Of a DNA stretch of 64,000 nucleotides, positions 17,985 through 25,917 are shown one piece after another; the stretch's first letter is position 1, and each line of letters opens with the position of its first letter. The notes beneath the pieces are model-generated. The model worked only from the letters and a program-made list of their open reading frames with translations. It ran no database searches and was not told the DNA's origin. The stretch spans positions 372,001 to 436,000 of the forward strand of contig JAFRTG010000021.1 of the NCBI GenBank assembly GCA_017427265.1. Reading direction: 5' to 3'. Both the position numbers and the translations under genes were made by a program. Source of the stretch: Oscillospiraceae bacterium (lineage in GTDB: Bacteria > Bacillota > Clostridia > Oscillospirales > Ruminococcaceae).

Positions 17985-18024
17985 GCCCCGAGGTATTTCA
18001 AAACACTTCGGGGCATTGTATTTT
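17985..18024 (+). terminator. Terminator of the GCCCCGA family
   Basis: GCCCCGA/TCGGGGC stem followed by ATTGTATTTTATTCGG. The same stem and the same 3' flank recur at 27383 and, inverted, at 39245. Confidence 0.85.
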
Positions 18025-18058
18025 ATTCGGTTCGGAACGAACAGCAGCACGATGTTTT

Positions 18059-18646
18059 TCAGCCGCTGCAATGAAAAGATATGAACAGGAACGCATCGTC
18101 CTGTATTGCAAGCCAGTTATCATCAGGTGTGCATCCGTCCCCGATCAGCCCGCCTAACCAGATTGCTTCTCCCTGCGTAAAATTCGCAGCCATCCTGCCG
18201 GCTTCGATAAATGCGTTCGGATCGTCAGCTTCCTCCGGCGTATTACAGGGAATGCATGAATAGACAAGCTCCCGCAAATGCGCTGCTTCTACCGGCTGCA
18301 TGCGCAGCTTCTCAAAGCAGAGATATTCACGATAGAATGCTTCACCCTTTATCATATTGTTCAGTCTTTCTTCCGGCGGTATGTGCGCCCAGCGATCGGG
18401 TTCCCATTCTTCGGAATAAGCGAGCATTGTGAGCATCATCTGCACAAAAGCCTCAGCAAAATGCGTTTGCAGATAGCCTTTACGGAAACGGACTTCATAC
18501 AATCCGAGATATATTTCATGTCCATAACACGAAGCATCGCAATATGCTGTCTGCGTTTCAGCCCATTGTAACGGAACAGCGATTTCTTTGTATTTATCAT
18601 AGTGATTGATGATGCTTTGCAGCTGTGTGATGTACTCTTTTCTCAT
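18059..18646 (-). CDS. Hypothetical cytoplasmic protein
   Basis: 195 aa, acidic, with Cys residues scattered (three in the CYG/IPC regions) and a mixed helical pattern. There is no membrane segment or signal peptide. ATG 18646 has GGAG about 10 nt upstream and follows a consensus promoter. It is convergent with the 17384 gene across the terminator. The family is not recognised. It sits in a 1.5-kb segment bounded by inverted copies of the dispersed repeat. Confidence 0.75.
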   Translation of the reverse strand: MRKEYITQLQSIINHYDKYKEIAVPLQWAETQTAYCDASCYGHEIYLGLYEVRFRKGYLQTHFAEAFVQMMLTMLAYSEEWEPDRWAHIPPEERLNNMIKGEAFYREYLCFEKLRMQPVEAAHLRELVYSCIPCNTPEEADDPNAFIEAGRMAANFTQGEAIWLGGLIGDGCTPDDNWLAIQDDAFLFISFHCSG

Positions 18647-18691
18647 ATGCTTCACACTCCGAATGCAAAATTTTAATTTATATCCAGAACA

Positions 18692-18720
18692 ATTATAGCA
18701 TAGGATTGCTGCACTGTCAA
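18692..18720 (-). promoter_or_regulatory. Promoter of the 195-aa hypothetical gene
   Basis: Minus strand TTGACA (18720-18715), 17 bp, TATAAT (18697-18692). The whole string closely resembles the promoter at 38630 (TTGACAGTGCAGC ... TGCTATAATTGTT). Confidence 0.9.
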
Positions 18721-18770
18721 TAGAAAAGCCACAGCAGGGAATGGCTGATCGGTACTTCACTTGCAGATCC

Positions 18771-18975
18771 GCAAGCCTTTGTAAAGGCTTGACCGAAACT
18801 TTAATTTTGGGGTGTCTATGCGTTCATTTTGATATTTCGCTCCGGGTGAACTTTAGCATGGGGAGAAGTTACGTCTCAGAAGCCGCGTCAGCGGCGTGTA
18901 CTTGGCTGATTGGGTGAGCTCCGCTGCCGCCCTCCGAAGGGGATTGGCTGCGGGCACTGCCCGCCCGCCCGCCCG
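18771..18975 (-). repeat. Repeat cluster: module A, linker and head of B (B7)
   Basis: Minus-strand copy: module A (18975-18848), the same linker as at 16.9 kb, then only the first stem of module B (GCAAGCCTTTGTAAAGGCTT, 18771-18812). It covers the last 87 nt of the P-type ATPase gene. With the 16.8-kb copy it forms a long inverted repeat around two hypothetical genes. Confidence 0.85.
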
Positions 18976-21539
18976 CCGACACGCAGCGCGTTCAGAACGG
19001 CCAGCAGCGTGACGCCGACATCGCCGAACACAGCCCACCACATGCCGACCAGTCCGCAGGCACCGAGGGCGAGCAGCAGCAGCTTGACGCCGAGTGCGAA
19101 TACGATATTCTGCCGCACGATGCGCTTTGTCCGCCGTGCAATAGCGATTGCATCCGCGAGACGTTCGGGCTCATCCGTCATGAGCACAACATCTGCGGCC
19201 TCGATCGCGGCATCTGCGCCGAGCGCACCCATTGCAATGCCGACATCCGCGCGCGCGAGCACCGGCGCATCGTTGATGCCGTCGCCGATAAACGCGAGCT
19301 TTTCACCGGCCGGGATTTCCTCCAGCAGCGCTTCGAGGCAGGAGACCTTCTCGTCCGGGAGCAGCTGTGCATGGCAGGCGTCGAGTCTGAGCTTTTCCGC
19401 GACTGCTTCTGCAACAGCGCGGTCGTCGCCGGTCAGCATGACGGTCTTGCGGATGCCGGAGCGGCGGAGCTTCTGGATTGTGTCCGCAGCATTTTCTTTC
19501 AGTTCATCGGCAATCAGAATGCAGCCCGCAAAGATGCCGTCCGCTGCAACATAGACCTTTGTTCCGGCGGTATTGTTTTCGGTATAGGGAATATTGTTTT
19601 CCGCCATGTATTTGCCGCTTCCGGCCAGAACGGTTTTGCCTTCCATGACCGCAAGGATGCCGCGGCCGGAGATTTCCTCGCAGCTGCTGACATCCAGTGC
19701 AGCCGCGTCGCCGGAATAGGCAGCGAGAATTGATTTTGCAATCGGGTGATTGGAATTCCGTTCGCAGCCCGCCGCCAGACGGAGCAGTGTTTCTTCGGAA
19801 TAACCTGCTTCGGGGTGCAGCTCCGAAACGCGAAAGACGCCCTTTGTCAGCGTGCCGGTCTTGTCAAAAACGGCTTGTGTGACATGGCTCAGCGCTTCGA
19901 GGTCGTTGCTGCCTTTAATCAGAATCCCGCAGCCGGATGCTGCACCGATGCCGCTGAAAAATGTCAGCGGAATGGAAAGCACCAGTGCGCAGGGGCAGGA
20001 GACGATCAGAAAGACGAAGGCTCTGTGAATCCAGTCGGCCCATGCACCGCCGAAGAGCAGCGGCGGAATCACTGCCAGCAGCACCGCCAGAATCACGACG
20101 ACAGGCGTATAATAGCGTGCAAACGTCGTGATGAAGTTCTCGGTCGGAGCTTTGCGTGCGGCGGCGTTTTCGACCATGTCAATGATCTTGCTTGCCGTCG
20201 ATTCGCTGAACGGCTTTGTGACCTCGACGGTCAGCGTACCGCTCTGATTGATGCAGCCGGAGCGGACATCGCTGCCGGGTTTTGCGCGGCGCGGAACGGA
20301 CTCGCCGGTCAGCGCGACCGTATCGAGCATGGATTCACCCTCGATGACGGTGCCGTCCAGCGGGACACGCTCACCTGCCTTGATGATGATGTGTGTACCG
20401 ACGCTGACCTGCTCTGCAGGGACAGTCAGCGTATTGCCGTTTTGCAGGACATTTGCGGTATCCGGCCGGATATCGAGCAGCGAGGCGATCGAACGCCGGG
20501 AGCGGCGGACGGCCATCGACTGGAAGAATTCGCCGATCTGATAAAACAGCATGACGGCGGCGGCTTCGGGATATTCGCCGAGGATGAATGCGCCGACGGT
20601 CGAAATACTCATGAGAAAATGCTCGTCGAAGATCTGACCTCTTGTGATATTGCGGAGCGCACGCAGAACGACGTCCCAGCCGAGAATGATGTACGCAGTC
20701 AGCATGATTGCAAGGACAACAGGTGCCGCCGCGTGCAGGAGCAGCTTTGCAGCGAGTCCCGCAAGGAAAACGGCACCGCCCGCAATCAGCCGGTACACCA
20801 TGATGCGTTCAGCGCGGCCTTCATCCGGGCGCGCATCGGCTTTGCCGGGCGTCAGCAGGCTGACGGAGACATCCGGCTCATGCTTGTGCACGATTTCCGT
20901 GATCTGCCGGAGCAGCGCGTCGCGGTCGCAGTCCGGCGCAGAGACGGTCAGCGTCTGCTGCACGAGATTGACAGCCGCCGCATTGATGCCCTCGGCCTCT
21001 GCGGCATCGTGCTCGATCATGGCAGCGCAGTTCGGGCAGTCGAGTCCTTCCAGCCGGAACTGCACAGCGTCTGCCGGATTGATGACGGCGGCGGTACTGT
21101 GCGCGTGCTCGTGGTGATGTTCGTGCTCATGCCCGCAGCATTCGCCGTGCTCGTGGTGATGCTCGTGTTCATGTTCACAGCATTCGCCGTGCTCGTGGTG
21201 ATGCTCGTGTTCATGTTCACAGCATTCGCCGTGCTCGTGGTGATGCTCGTGCTCATGTTCGCAGCATTCCCCATGTTCATGATGATGCTCGTGTTCATGT
21301 GCATGTGTCCGGGGGACAGCATGCGCGATGACCTCGACATCCGGCTCATGGCGGTGCACAATGCGCGTAATCGCGCTGAGGAGCTCATCGGCAGCGGCCT
21401 GCTCGGTATGCACGGTCAGGGTCTGCTGCATGAGATTGACAATAGCCTTGCTGACGGATTCCATTGCAGCGACATCCCGCTCGATTTTCGCGGAGCAGTT
21501 CGGGCAGTCGAGCCCTTTGAGCGTGTAGATCAGTTCCAT
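18888..21539 (-). CDS. Zn/Cd-type P1B-ATPase with His/Cys-rich repeats
   Basis: 883 aa heavy-metal efflux ATPase of the inner membrane. Two HMA domains (C12-PN-C15 and C168-PN-C171) flank a metal-binding tract (80-146) of about four 14-residue repeats EHEHEHHHEHGECC. Then follow eight TM segments, TGES (411-414), the transport motif CPC (515-517), the phosphorylated D559 in DKTGTLT, and GDGINDAP. CPC with a His/Cys tract suggests Zn, Cd or Pb export rather than Cu. ATG 21539 has GGAGG 5 nt upstream. The last about 29 residues (GGQCPQPIPFGGRQ...) come from the dispersed repeat, in a frame different from that used by hydE. The repressor gene lies just upstream. Confidence 0.94.
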   Translation of the reverse strand: MELIYTLKGLDCPNCSAKIERDVAAMESVSKAIVNLMQQTLTVHTEQAAADELLSAITRIVHRHEPDVEVIAHAVPRTHAHEHEHHHEHGECCEHEHEHHHEHGECCEHEHEHHHEHGECCEHEHEHHHEHGECCGHEHEHHHEHAHSTAAVINPADAVQFRLEGLDCPNCAAMIEHDAAEAEGINAAAVNLVQQTLTVSAPDCDRDALLRQITEIVHKHEPDVSVSLLTPGKADARPDEGRAERIMVYRLIAGGAVFLAGLAAKLLLHAAAPVVLAIMLTAYIILGWDVVLRALRNITRGQIFDEHFLMSISTVGAFILGEYPEAAAVMLFYQIGEFFQSMAVRRSRRSIASLLDIRPDTANVLQNGNTLTVPAEQVSVGTHIIIKAGERVPLDGTVIEGESMLDTVALTGESVPRRAKPGSDVRSGCINQSGTLTVEVTKPFSESTASKIIDMVENAAARKAPTENFITTFARYYTPVVVILAVLLAVIPPLLFGGAWADWIHRAFVFLIVSCPCALVLSIPLTFFSGIGAASGCGILIKGSNDLEALSHVTQAVFDKTGTLTKGVFRVSELHPEAGYSEETLLRLAAGCERNSNHPIAKSILAAYSGDAAALDVSSCEEISGRGILAVMEGKTVLAGSGKYMAENNIPYTENNTAGTKVYVAADGIFAGCILIADELKENAADTIQKLRRSGIRKTVMLTGDDRAVAEAVAEKLRLDACHAQLLPDEKVSCLEALLEEIPAGEKLAFIGDGINDAPVLARADVGIAMGALGADAAIEAADVVLMTDEPERLADAIAIARRTKRIVRQNIVFALGVKLLLLALGACGLVGMWWAVFGDVGVTLLAVLNALRVGGRAGGQCPQPIPFGGRQRSSPNQPSTRR
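21100..21300 (-). repeat. 42-bp coding tandem repeat (His/Cys-rich)
   Basis: About 4.5 near-identical 42-bp units inside the ATPase gene, each coding EHEHEHHHEHGECC. Near identity at DNA level points to recent expansion, and copy number is likely to vary between strains. Confidence 0.9.
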
Positions 21540-21583
21540 AAAGACCTCCGTACTTTTGAAAATGATTCTGAATTTCAAATTGT

Positions 21584-21613
21584 GTTATAGTTGAGCAAAT
21601 ATTCAACTATAAC
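21584..21613. promoter_or_regulatory. ArsR/SmtB-type operator before the ATPase gene
   Basis: Perfect 11-bp inverted repeat GTTATAGTTGA/TCAACTATAAC around GCAAATAT. Its core TTGAGCAAATATTCAA matches the known SmtB/CzrA operator form (TGA-rich half sites about a helical turn apart). It lies 45 bp upstream of the ATPase start, between repressor and ATPase genes. Confidence 0.85.
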
Positions 21614-21648
21614 ACCGGAAGAAATGCGGGGGGATTCCCCGCATTCGG

Positions 21649-22002
21649 TTATTCCGAGATATGTTCATAGCCCATATCAATGATTTTTTTGACATGCTCA
21701 TCGGCGAGCGAATAATAGATATTCTGGCCGTCGCGGCGATATTTGACAAGTCTTGCGAGCCGCAGCGATTTAAGCTGATGAGAGATTGCAGACTTGGTCA
21801 TATCGAGCAGGGCGGCGAGGTCGCAGACGCAGAGCTCCTGCTGTTCGAGCGCATGAAGAATCTGGACGCGGGTACCGTCGCCGAAGAGCTTGAAGAGGGT
21901 TGCGAGGGAGAGGTAGTCGTCCTTTTCGAGCAGCTTTTCGCGGACAGCGCTGACGGCTTCCTCGTGGATGATTTCGCATTCAAAAGGATGCTGTTGTTCC
22001 AT
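21649..22002 (-). CDS. ArsR-family metal-sensing repressor (CadC-like)
   Basis: 117 aa winged-helix repressor. The alpha-3 motif ELCVCDLAALL carries the CadC/ArsR-type Cys pair, and the N-terminus adds a further Cys (FECEIIHEE) that in CadC helps bind Cd or Pb. DNA-recognition helix: MTKSAISHQLKSLR. ATG 22002 has CGGAGGTG upstream. It is transcribed toward the ATPase from a promoter overlapped by a second copy of the same operator, so it should repress both itself and the pump until metal binds. Confidence 0.93.
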   Translation of the reverse strand: MEQQHPFECEIIHEEAVSAVREKLLEKDDYLSLATLFKLFGDGTRVQILHALEQQELCVCDLAALLDMTKSAISHQLKSLRLARLVKYRRDGQNIYYSLADEHVKKIIDMGYEHISE

Positions 22003-22022
22003 GCTGCACCTCCGTTTCACAG

Positions 22023-22038
22023 TTGAGCAGTTATTCAA
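22023..22038. promoter_or_regulatory. Second ArsR-type operator (autoregulation)
   Basis: TTGAGCAGTTATTCAA repeats the half sites of the 21584 operator. It lies between the -10 box and the start codon of the repressor gene. Confidence 0.8.
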
Positions 22039-22046
22039 CCAATGCT

Positions 22047-22075
22047 ATTATAGCACATTTTTCATCATTTGTCAA
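22047..22075 (-). promoter_or_regulatory. Promoter of the arsR-ATPase operon
   Basis: Minus strand TTGACA (22075-22070), 17 bp, TATAAT (22052-22047). The repeat at 22077 starts 2 bp beyond the -35 box. Confidence 0.92.
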
Positions 22076-22076
22076 G

Positions 22077-22190
22077 TCGGGCGGGCAGTGCCCGCTTCCA
22101 TTTCCCTTCGGAGGGCAGCGGCGGAGCTCCCCTAATGAGGCAAGCACACGCCGCTGACGCGGCTTTTTAGTGCACACTTCTCTCAATGTT
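22077..22190 (+). repeat. Module A repeat
   Basis: A complete module A (GGGCAGTGCCC stem, CCCTTCGGAGGG, GCCGC/GCGGC hairpin). It directly abuts the -35 box of the repressor promoter. Confidence 0.85.
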
Positions 22191-22452
22191 AAAACGTGCC
22201 ACAAGGTTTTACAAACGCTTGCGGCGTGCAATAGAGAGGAAAGAGAAAGGAAGGAGAGAGCACGAGAGGGGAGACCGGAGCGCAGCGACGACTTCCCGTT
22301 TCCGTTGGTTGCCCCTATCGTATTCGCGCCCCGCGCCCGGCCAAAAGAAACGCCGGACAAAAGGATAAAGCACAAACATCACGATGCCTTTGCCCGGCGT
22401 TCAACAGTTTTTATTGTGCGCAGACTGTGGGAAAGAACCGGGAACAAATCCC
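22191..22452. other. Non-coding stretch with polypurine tract
   Basis: About 260 bp with no credible gene. It holds an almost pure purine run at about 22231-22280 (AGAGAGGAAAGAGAAAGGAA and on). The GCCGG/CCGGC-type pairing near 22340-22400 may end the leftward gene at 22453, but it has no clear T-run. Confidence 0.4.
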
Positions 22453-23241
22453 TCATTCCTTCGCCAAGCTGCTGCCGTAATTGCACAGCAGATAGCGCCG
22501 CGGCGCATTGGCGTTTGTCCGGTCAGCCTCGACCGTCATCAGCAGCAGTGCGTCCTGCGGATACGGATGCGCAGGTGCACCGTTTTCGTAATATTCCTGC
22601 TGCATGTCCTCGGTCGTCATATCCCGCTGCTCCATGCGGATCGAAATTTCCGAATACTTCCGACCGGCAGTCCCGAAATCGTCAGGGAGCAGACAGCCGC
22701 TCACATAAAGATGCCGGTCGCTGTACCGTACAGCAATATCCGACCAAGGCATCTTGCATTCAAAGGTATCCACCAGTACAGCAGCACTGTCCTGCTCAGT
22801 ATACCACTCAAAAACCGGCGCAGCTGCGTGTTCCTGATCGAGCAGCTCCAGCCGGATGACAAGCATGTCATCCTTGCCGCGTTCCTGAAAGTCCGCAAAA
22901 TAAACACAAGCGATACCGGTCTGCTCCGTACAGGGCAGGCATTCGGAATCATCAGCAAGCCCGTATTCCGGAATCAGAACTTCGTCAAGCTGCTGCTGAA
23001 AGACAGCGTGCGGCGACAGCGCAGCAGCCGTCGTGACGGTTTCTGCAGGCACAGAGTCTGCCGGATTCGCTGCAGTGCCGGAGACCGCAGAAACGGTTGT
23101 ACCGGTCTCTGCTGCGCCGGGCGCAGAATGTTCCGACCCGGTGTCTCCGCTTTTCAGCAGCAGAAATCCGCCTGCGCAGACGAGCAGCGTCAGTACGGCG
23201 ATTGCGGCACTTTGCAGCGCAGAACCGCGCAATTTGAACAT
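22453..23241 (-). CDS. Membrane-anchored extracellular protein, unknown
   Basis: 262 aa. One N-terminal membrane segment (about 9-30) is followed by a low-complexity Ala/Thr/Val/Ser stretch (35-80) that looks like a wall spacer, then a globular domain (85-262) with four Cys. ATG 23241 has GGGGA 6 nt upstream. It is 14 bp downstream of the zinc-ribbon gene on the same strand. It may be a surface or lipid-less anchored protein; no family is recognised. Confidence 0.75.
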   Translation of the reverse strand: MFKLRGSALQSAAIAVLTLLVCAGGFLLLKSGDTGSEHSAPGAAETGTTVSAVSGTAANPADSVPAETVTTAAALSPHAVFQQQLDEVLIPEYGLADDSECLPCTEQTGIACVYFADFQERGKDDMLVIRLELLDQEHAAAPVFEWYTEQDSAAVLVDTFECKMPWSDIAVRYSDRHLYVSGCLLPDDFGTAGRKYSEISIRMEQRDMTTEDMQQEYYENGAPAHPYPQDALLLMTVEADRTNANAPRRYLLCNYGSSLAKE

Positions 23242-23255
23242 CCGGAATCCCCCTG

Positions 23256-23537
23256 TCACTTTTTTATCAGGATAATGAGCCCGATGATGTTTGCGGCCAG
23301 AAGTGCGAGATTCGCAGCAATCAGTGTGATTGAGAGTTTATTCTTCGGCGGCTCCAGTACAAACGGCTCCGGCTTTTTCTCCGGCTGATCGGGGACAGCG
23401 GAGCGCGGAACGGTTTTCTTCTTTTTTTCAGGCTCCTGATTCGGTTCATCGGCCGGACGCGGCGCATGGCAAACCTGACAGAACTTCATGTTATCCTGAT
23501 TTTTCGTATCGCAGCGCGAGCATTTCCACATTTCCAT
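23256..23537 (-). CDS. Zinc-ribbon membrane protein
   Basis: 93 aa. The N-terminal RanBP2-like zinc ribbon has WKCSRC at the start and FCQVCHAP about 10 residues later (two CxxC knuckles). A Lys/Pro/Glu-rich linker and one C-terminal membrane segment (about 69-90) follow. This ribbon-TM layout is common in Firmicutes small proteins of unknown role. The ribosome site AAGGAG is 9 nt before ATG 23537. It lies between genes for two membrane-anchored proteins on the same strand. Confidence 0.8.
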   Translation of the reverse strand: MEMWKCSRCDTKNQDNMKFCQVCHAPRPADEPNQEPEKKKKTVPRSAVPDQPEKKPEPFVLEPPKNKLSITLIAANLALLAANIIGLIILIKK

Positions 23538-23577
23538 AGCATATTCTCCTTATCGTCTGAGATAGGGGCTTTCTGTA

Positions 23578-24990
23578 TTACGGCGAAACCTTGCCGTCAG
23601 CGAGGATAATGCCTGCATTCCGCAGGTCGGGTGTACGCAGGGGATAAACGCGCAGCTTCAGCCATTTGACGCCGGTGACATCAGCCTGAATGGAAAAAGC
23701 GCCGGTTGAGCGGTCAAACGGATAGGACGTCAGCAGCTTGCCGTCTCCGAGAATCTCAAGAATAATCGGCTCGTCCGCCTGGAAGGAATCCAGCGGCGCG
23801 GCGGTCAGCGTCAGTGTGCGGAATTTTCCGTCGAGCGCAAACTCACCGCTGCTTGATTTCCGTCCGGTCAAGGCATCGCTGTAGGAGCAATAGAGATTTC
23901 CGTTCGCAGGATAGTGATTGCCCTTGAGGTCGGTGCATTCAGCTTTTGCGGCATCAAAATCCTTGAAAGCGCGTGTTTCGAGCGCGGAGAGCAGCTTCGG
24001 CTGTGCCGCTGCAGCGAGCTCCCGGATTGCAGCGAGTTCAGCCGCATCCGGAAAGAGCGATTCCGCCTCGTTCAGAAGGCCTGCGACGTCTGCGGCCTTT
24101 CCATCCTGAATCATTTTTTCAGCAGATTCTTTTGTTTCCTGCAAATATCGGCAGCGCAGATTCCTGAAAGAAAAGTCAAGCAGCGTATCATCCGGATAAT
24201 CCGAAAGAGCCTGATTGAGCGCAGAGAACGCCTCGGCGGGATGCCCGTTATCGTAGGACATCCGCGCAGACTGCATGGCCTGATGCCGCCGCAAATCCTG
24301 AAGGGAGCTTTCCGCTTTGGCGAGCGCAGCAGTCAGTTCGCGGTCGCGTTCCAGAACGGTCAGTGCATCTTTCAGGCATTCGATCTCGCCGTCATAATCG
24401 GGCGGCTCCTGCTGATGCAGCGTGTCTGCCTTTGCAAGCATTTCCTGCCGGTAGAGTGTCTCTGCCTCTGCAAGCGCTTTTTGCGCAGCGGCATAGCTTT
24501 CGGCATCGGCCTCAGAGACCTGCCGGTACATGCGGATTGCGTCAGCGGTGTTATGTGTTTCGCTGAGCGAATCGGCCTTTGCGAGCGTTTTGCGGGAATC
24601 GTCTTTCTGGTTGATCTCTTTGAGACAGAGGTCGCATTCTTTCGTAAGCAGCTCGGAGCCGAGCGCCTGCATTTTACTGATTTCGGCTGCGGCCTGTTCC
24701 GCGGTGAGTGCGCCGCTGCTGTAATTGCCGCTGATATCGTCGAGTGCGGAGAAAAAGGGCTCAAGCGCAGAATCCTCCGGCGGAACGCCGCGATAATGGC
24801 GCAGAAACGCGGAAACCGGATCGGGGTCAGACGGAATCGCAGATTCGGTTTTTCGGTAAGCTGGGACGCGGGAAAGCCGGAAGAGCAGGAAGCATTCTGC
24901 AGCAAGGAGGCAGAGCAGGAGTATGATAATAACAGATGCTGTGTGCAGTCGCCGCGTCTGATTTTTTCCGGTGAGGTGATGCGTTGTCAT
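23578..24990 (-). CDS. Membrane-anchored TPR/coiled-coil protein with NPCBM-like end
   Basis: 470 aa. One membrane segment (about 18-38) is followed by a long helical region (60-330) with Ala/Leu/Glu repeats resembling TPRs, and a beta-rich C-terminal domain (about 345-470). The pattern GKFRTLTLTAAPLDS ... VKWLKLRVYP there recalls NPCBM/NEW2-type sugar-binding domains. It probably lies outside the cell. ATG 24990 has AGGGGGG upstream. It is the first gene of a three-gene unit (with 23256 and 22453) driven by a consensus promoter. The domain calls are by pattern only. Confidence 0.75.
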   Translation of the reverse strand: MTTHHLTGKNQTRRLHTASVIIILLLCLLAAECFLLFRLSRVPAYRKTESAIPSDPDPVSAFLRHYRGVPPEDSALEPFFSALDDISGNYSSGALTAEQAAAEISKMQALGSELLTKECDLCLKEINQKDDSRKTLAKADSLSETHNTADAIRMYRQVSEADAESYAAAQKALAEAETLYRQEMLAKADTLHQQEPPDYDGEIECLKDALTVLERDRELTAALAKAESSLQDLRRHQAMQSARMSYDNGHPAEAFSALNQALSDYPDDTLLDFSFRNLRCRYLQETKESAEKMIQDGKAADVAGLLNEAESLFPDAAELAAIRELAAAAQPKLLSALETRAFKDFDAAKAECTDLKGNHYPANGNLYCSYSDALTGRKSSSGEFALDGKFRTLTLTAAPLDSFQADEPIILEILGDGKLLTSYPFDRSTGAFSIQADVTGVKWLKLRVYPLRTPDLRNAGIILADGKVSP

Positions 24991-25044
24991 GCGATTCCCC
25001 CCTCTGCGATCAAATGACAGAAAGTATAAAAATCATCTAATATT

Positions 25045-25073
25045 ATTATACCAGATTCCACTCCATCTGTCAA
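25045..25073 (-). promoter_or_regulatory. Promoter of the three-gene anchored-protein unit
   Basis: Minus strand TTGACA (25073-25068), 17 bp, TATAAT (25050-25045). The module A repeat begins 2 bp upstream of the -35 box. Confidence 0.92.
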
Positions 25074-25074
25074 C

Positions 25075-25243
25075 GGTCGGGGCGAGCCGGCAGTGCCGAC
25101 GGCCATTTTCCTTCGGAGGACGTTAGCGGAGCTCCCCCAGTAAGTGAAATTCACGCCGCTGTTCGCGGCTTCTGTAACGTAACTTCTCCCCATTATATCG
25201 GCTCCCCTGAAAGGGGAGCTGTCTGCGCAGCAGACTGAGGGGC
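25075..25243 (+). repeat. Module A plus module C repeat, left copy
   Basis: Module A (25075-25196) is followed by module C, GGCTCCCCTGAAAGGGGAGC then GTCTGC/GCAGAC, ending GAGGGG (25200-25243). It is almost identical (about 5 differences) to 25604-25769. Module C resembles a short palindromic repeat common in gut Firmicutes genomes (recalled, not searched). Confidence 0.85.
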
Positions 25244-25324
25244 CATCCAAAGTGTACAGCCGACCGCACCTTCTTTTCACACATTTTTCCCAATAGTTAA
25301 AGCCCGCCACAAAGCGCGACATTG

Positions 25325-25586
25325 CCCAAAATTAAAGTTTCGGTCAAGCCTTTACAAAGGCTTGCAGAGTCCAGAGGCAGAGCCTCTGGTCGCACTCCGC
25401 AGAGTGCGAAACTCTCTTATCGTCAGGCGCACCGCAAGGGGGAATTTCAAAAACGATCCAGCGGATCGTTTTTGGAAGGGGGGAGCCCTGTAAGAGAGGG
25501 CGCCCCCAAGCGAATCTCAGAGAGATTCGCAGCGCGCACCAAGGCAGCATAGAAGCTGACGGAAGTCAGCGCCGAGCTGCGTGCGC
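25325..25586 (+). repeat. Module B multi-hairpin repeat, copy B3
   Basis: Full-length module B. Stem 3 reads CGCACTCCGCAGAGTGCG instead of the CGCTCTC/GAGAGCG form of B2, a paired change. It sits between the two near-identical A-C copies. Confidence 0.88.
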
Positions 25587-25603
25587 TTTTTCCCCGTATC
25601 CCG

Positions 25604-25769
25604 CGGGCGAGCCGGCAGTGCCGACGGCCATTTTCCTTCGGAGGACGTTAGCGGAGCTCCGCCAGTAAGTGAAATTCACGCCGCTGTTCGCGGCTTCTGA
25701 GACGTAACTTCTCCCCATTATATCGGCTCCCCTGAAAGGGGCGCTGTCTGCGCAGCAGACTGAGGGGGC
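25604..25769 (+). repeat. Module A plus module C repeat, right copy
   Basis: Direct repeat of 25081-25243, about 97% identical, separated by about 525 bp that contains B3. This suggests a recent duplication or unequal recombination. The remaining bases to 25827 hold nothing else recognisable. Confidence 0.85.
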
Positions 25770-25827
25770 ATCATGCAGTGCTGCCTTTCAGATATTCTTT
25801 TTTTCGTTAAAAATCGTCACAAAGCCC

Positions 25828-25856
25828 TTGACTGTTTCGCCCGAATATGTTATGAT
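25828..25856 (+). promoter_or_regulatory. Promoter of the M48 peptidase gene
   Basis: TTGACT (25828-25833), 17 bp, TATGAT (25851-25856). Confidence 0.8.
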
Positions 25857-25917
25857 AATATATTATCACAATCATTCCGGAGCGCTTGCTCCGTTGTTTT
25901 CCGAGAAAGGAATCATT

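Noticed and set aside
22170-22450. Coding potential in the polypurine stretch before 22453
   Set aside because: The translation is Arg/Pro-rich, crosses the repeat and has no ribosome site or family.
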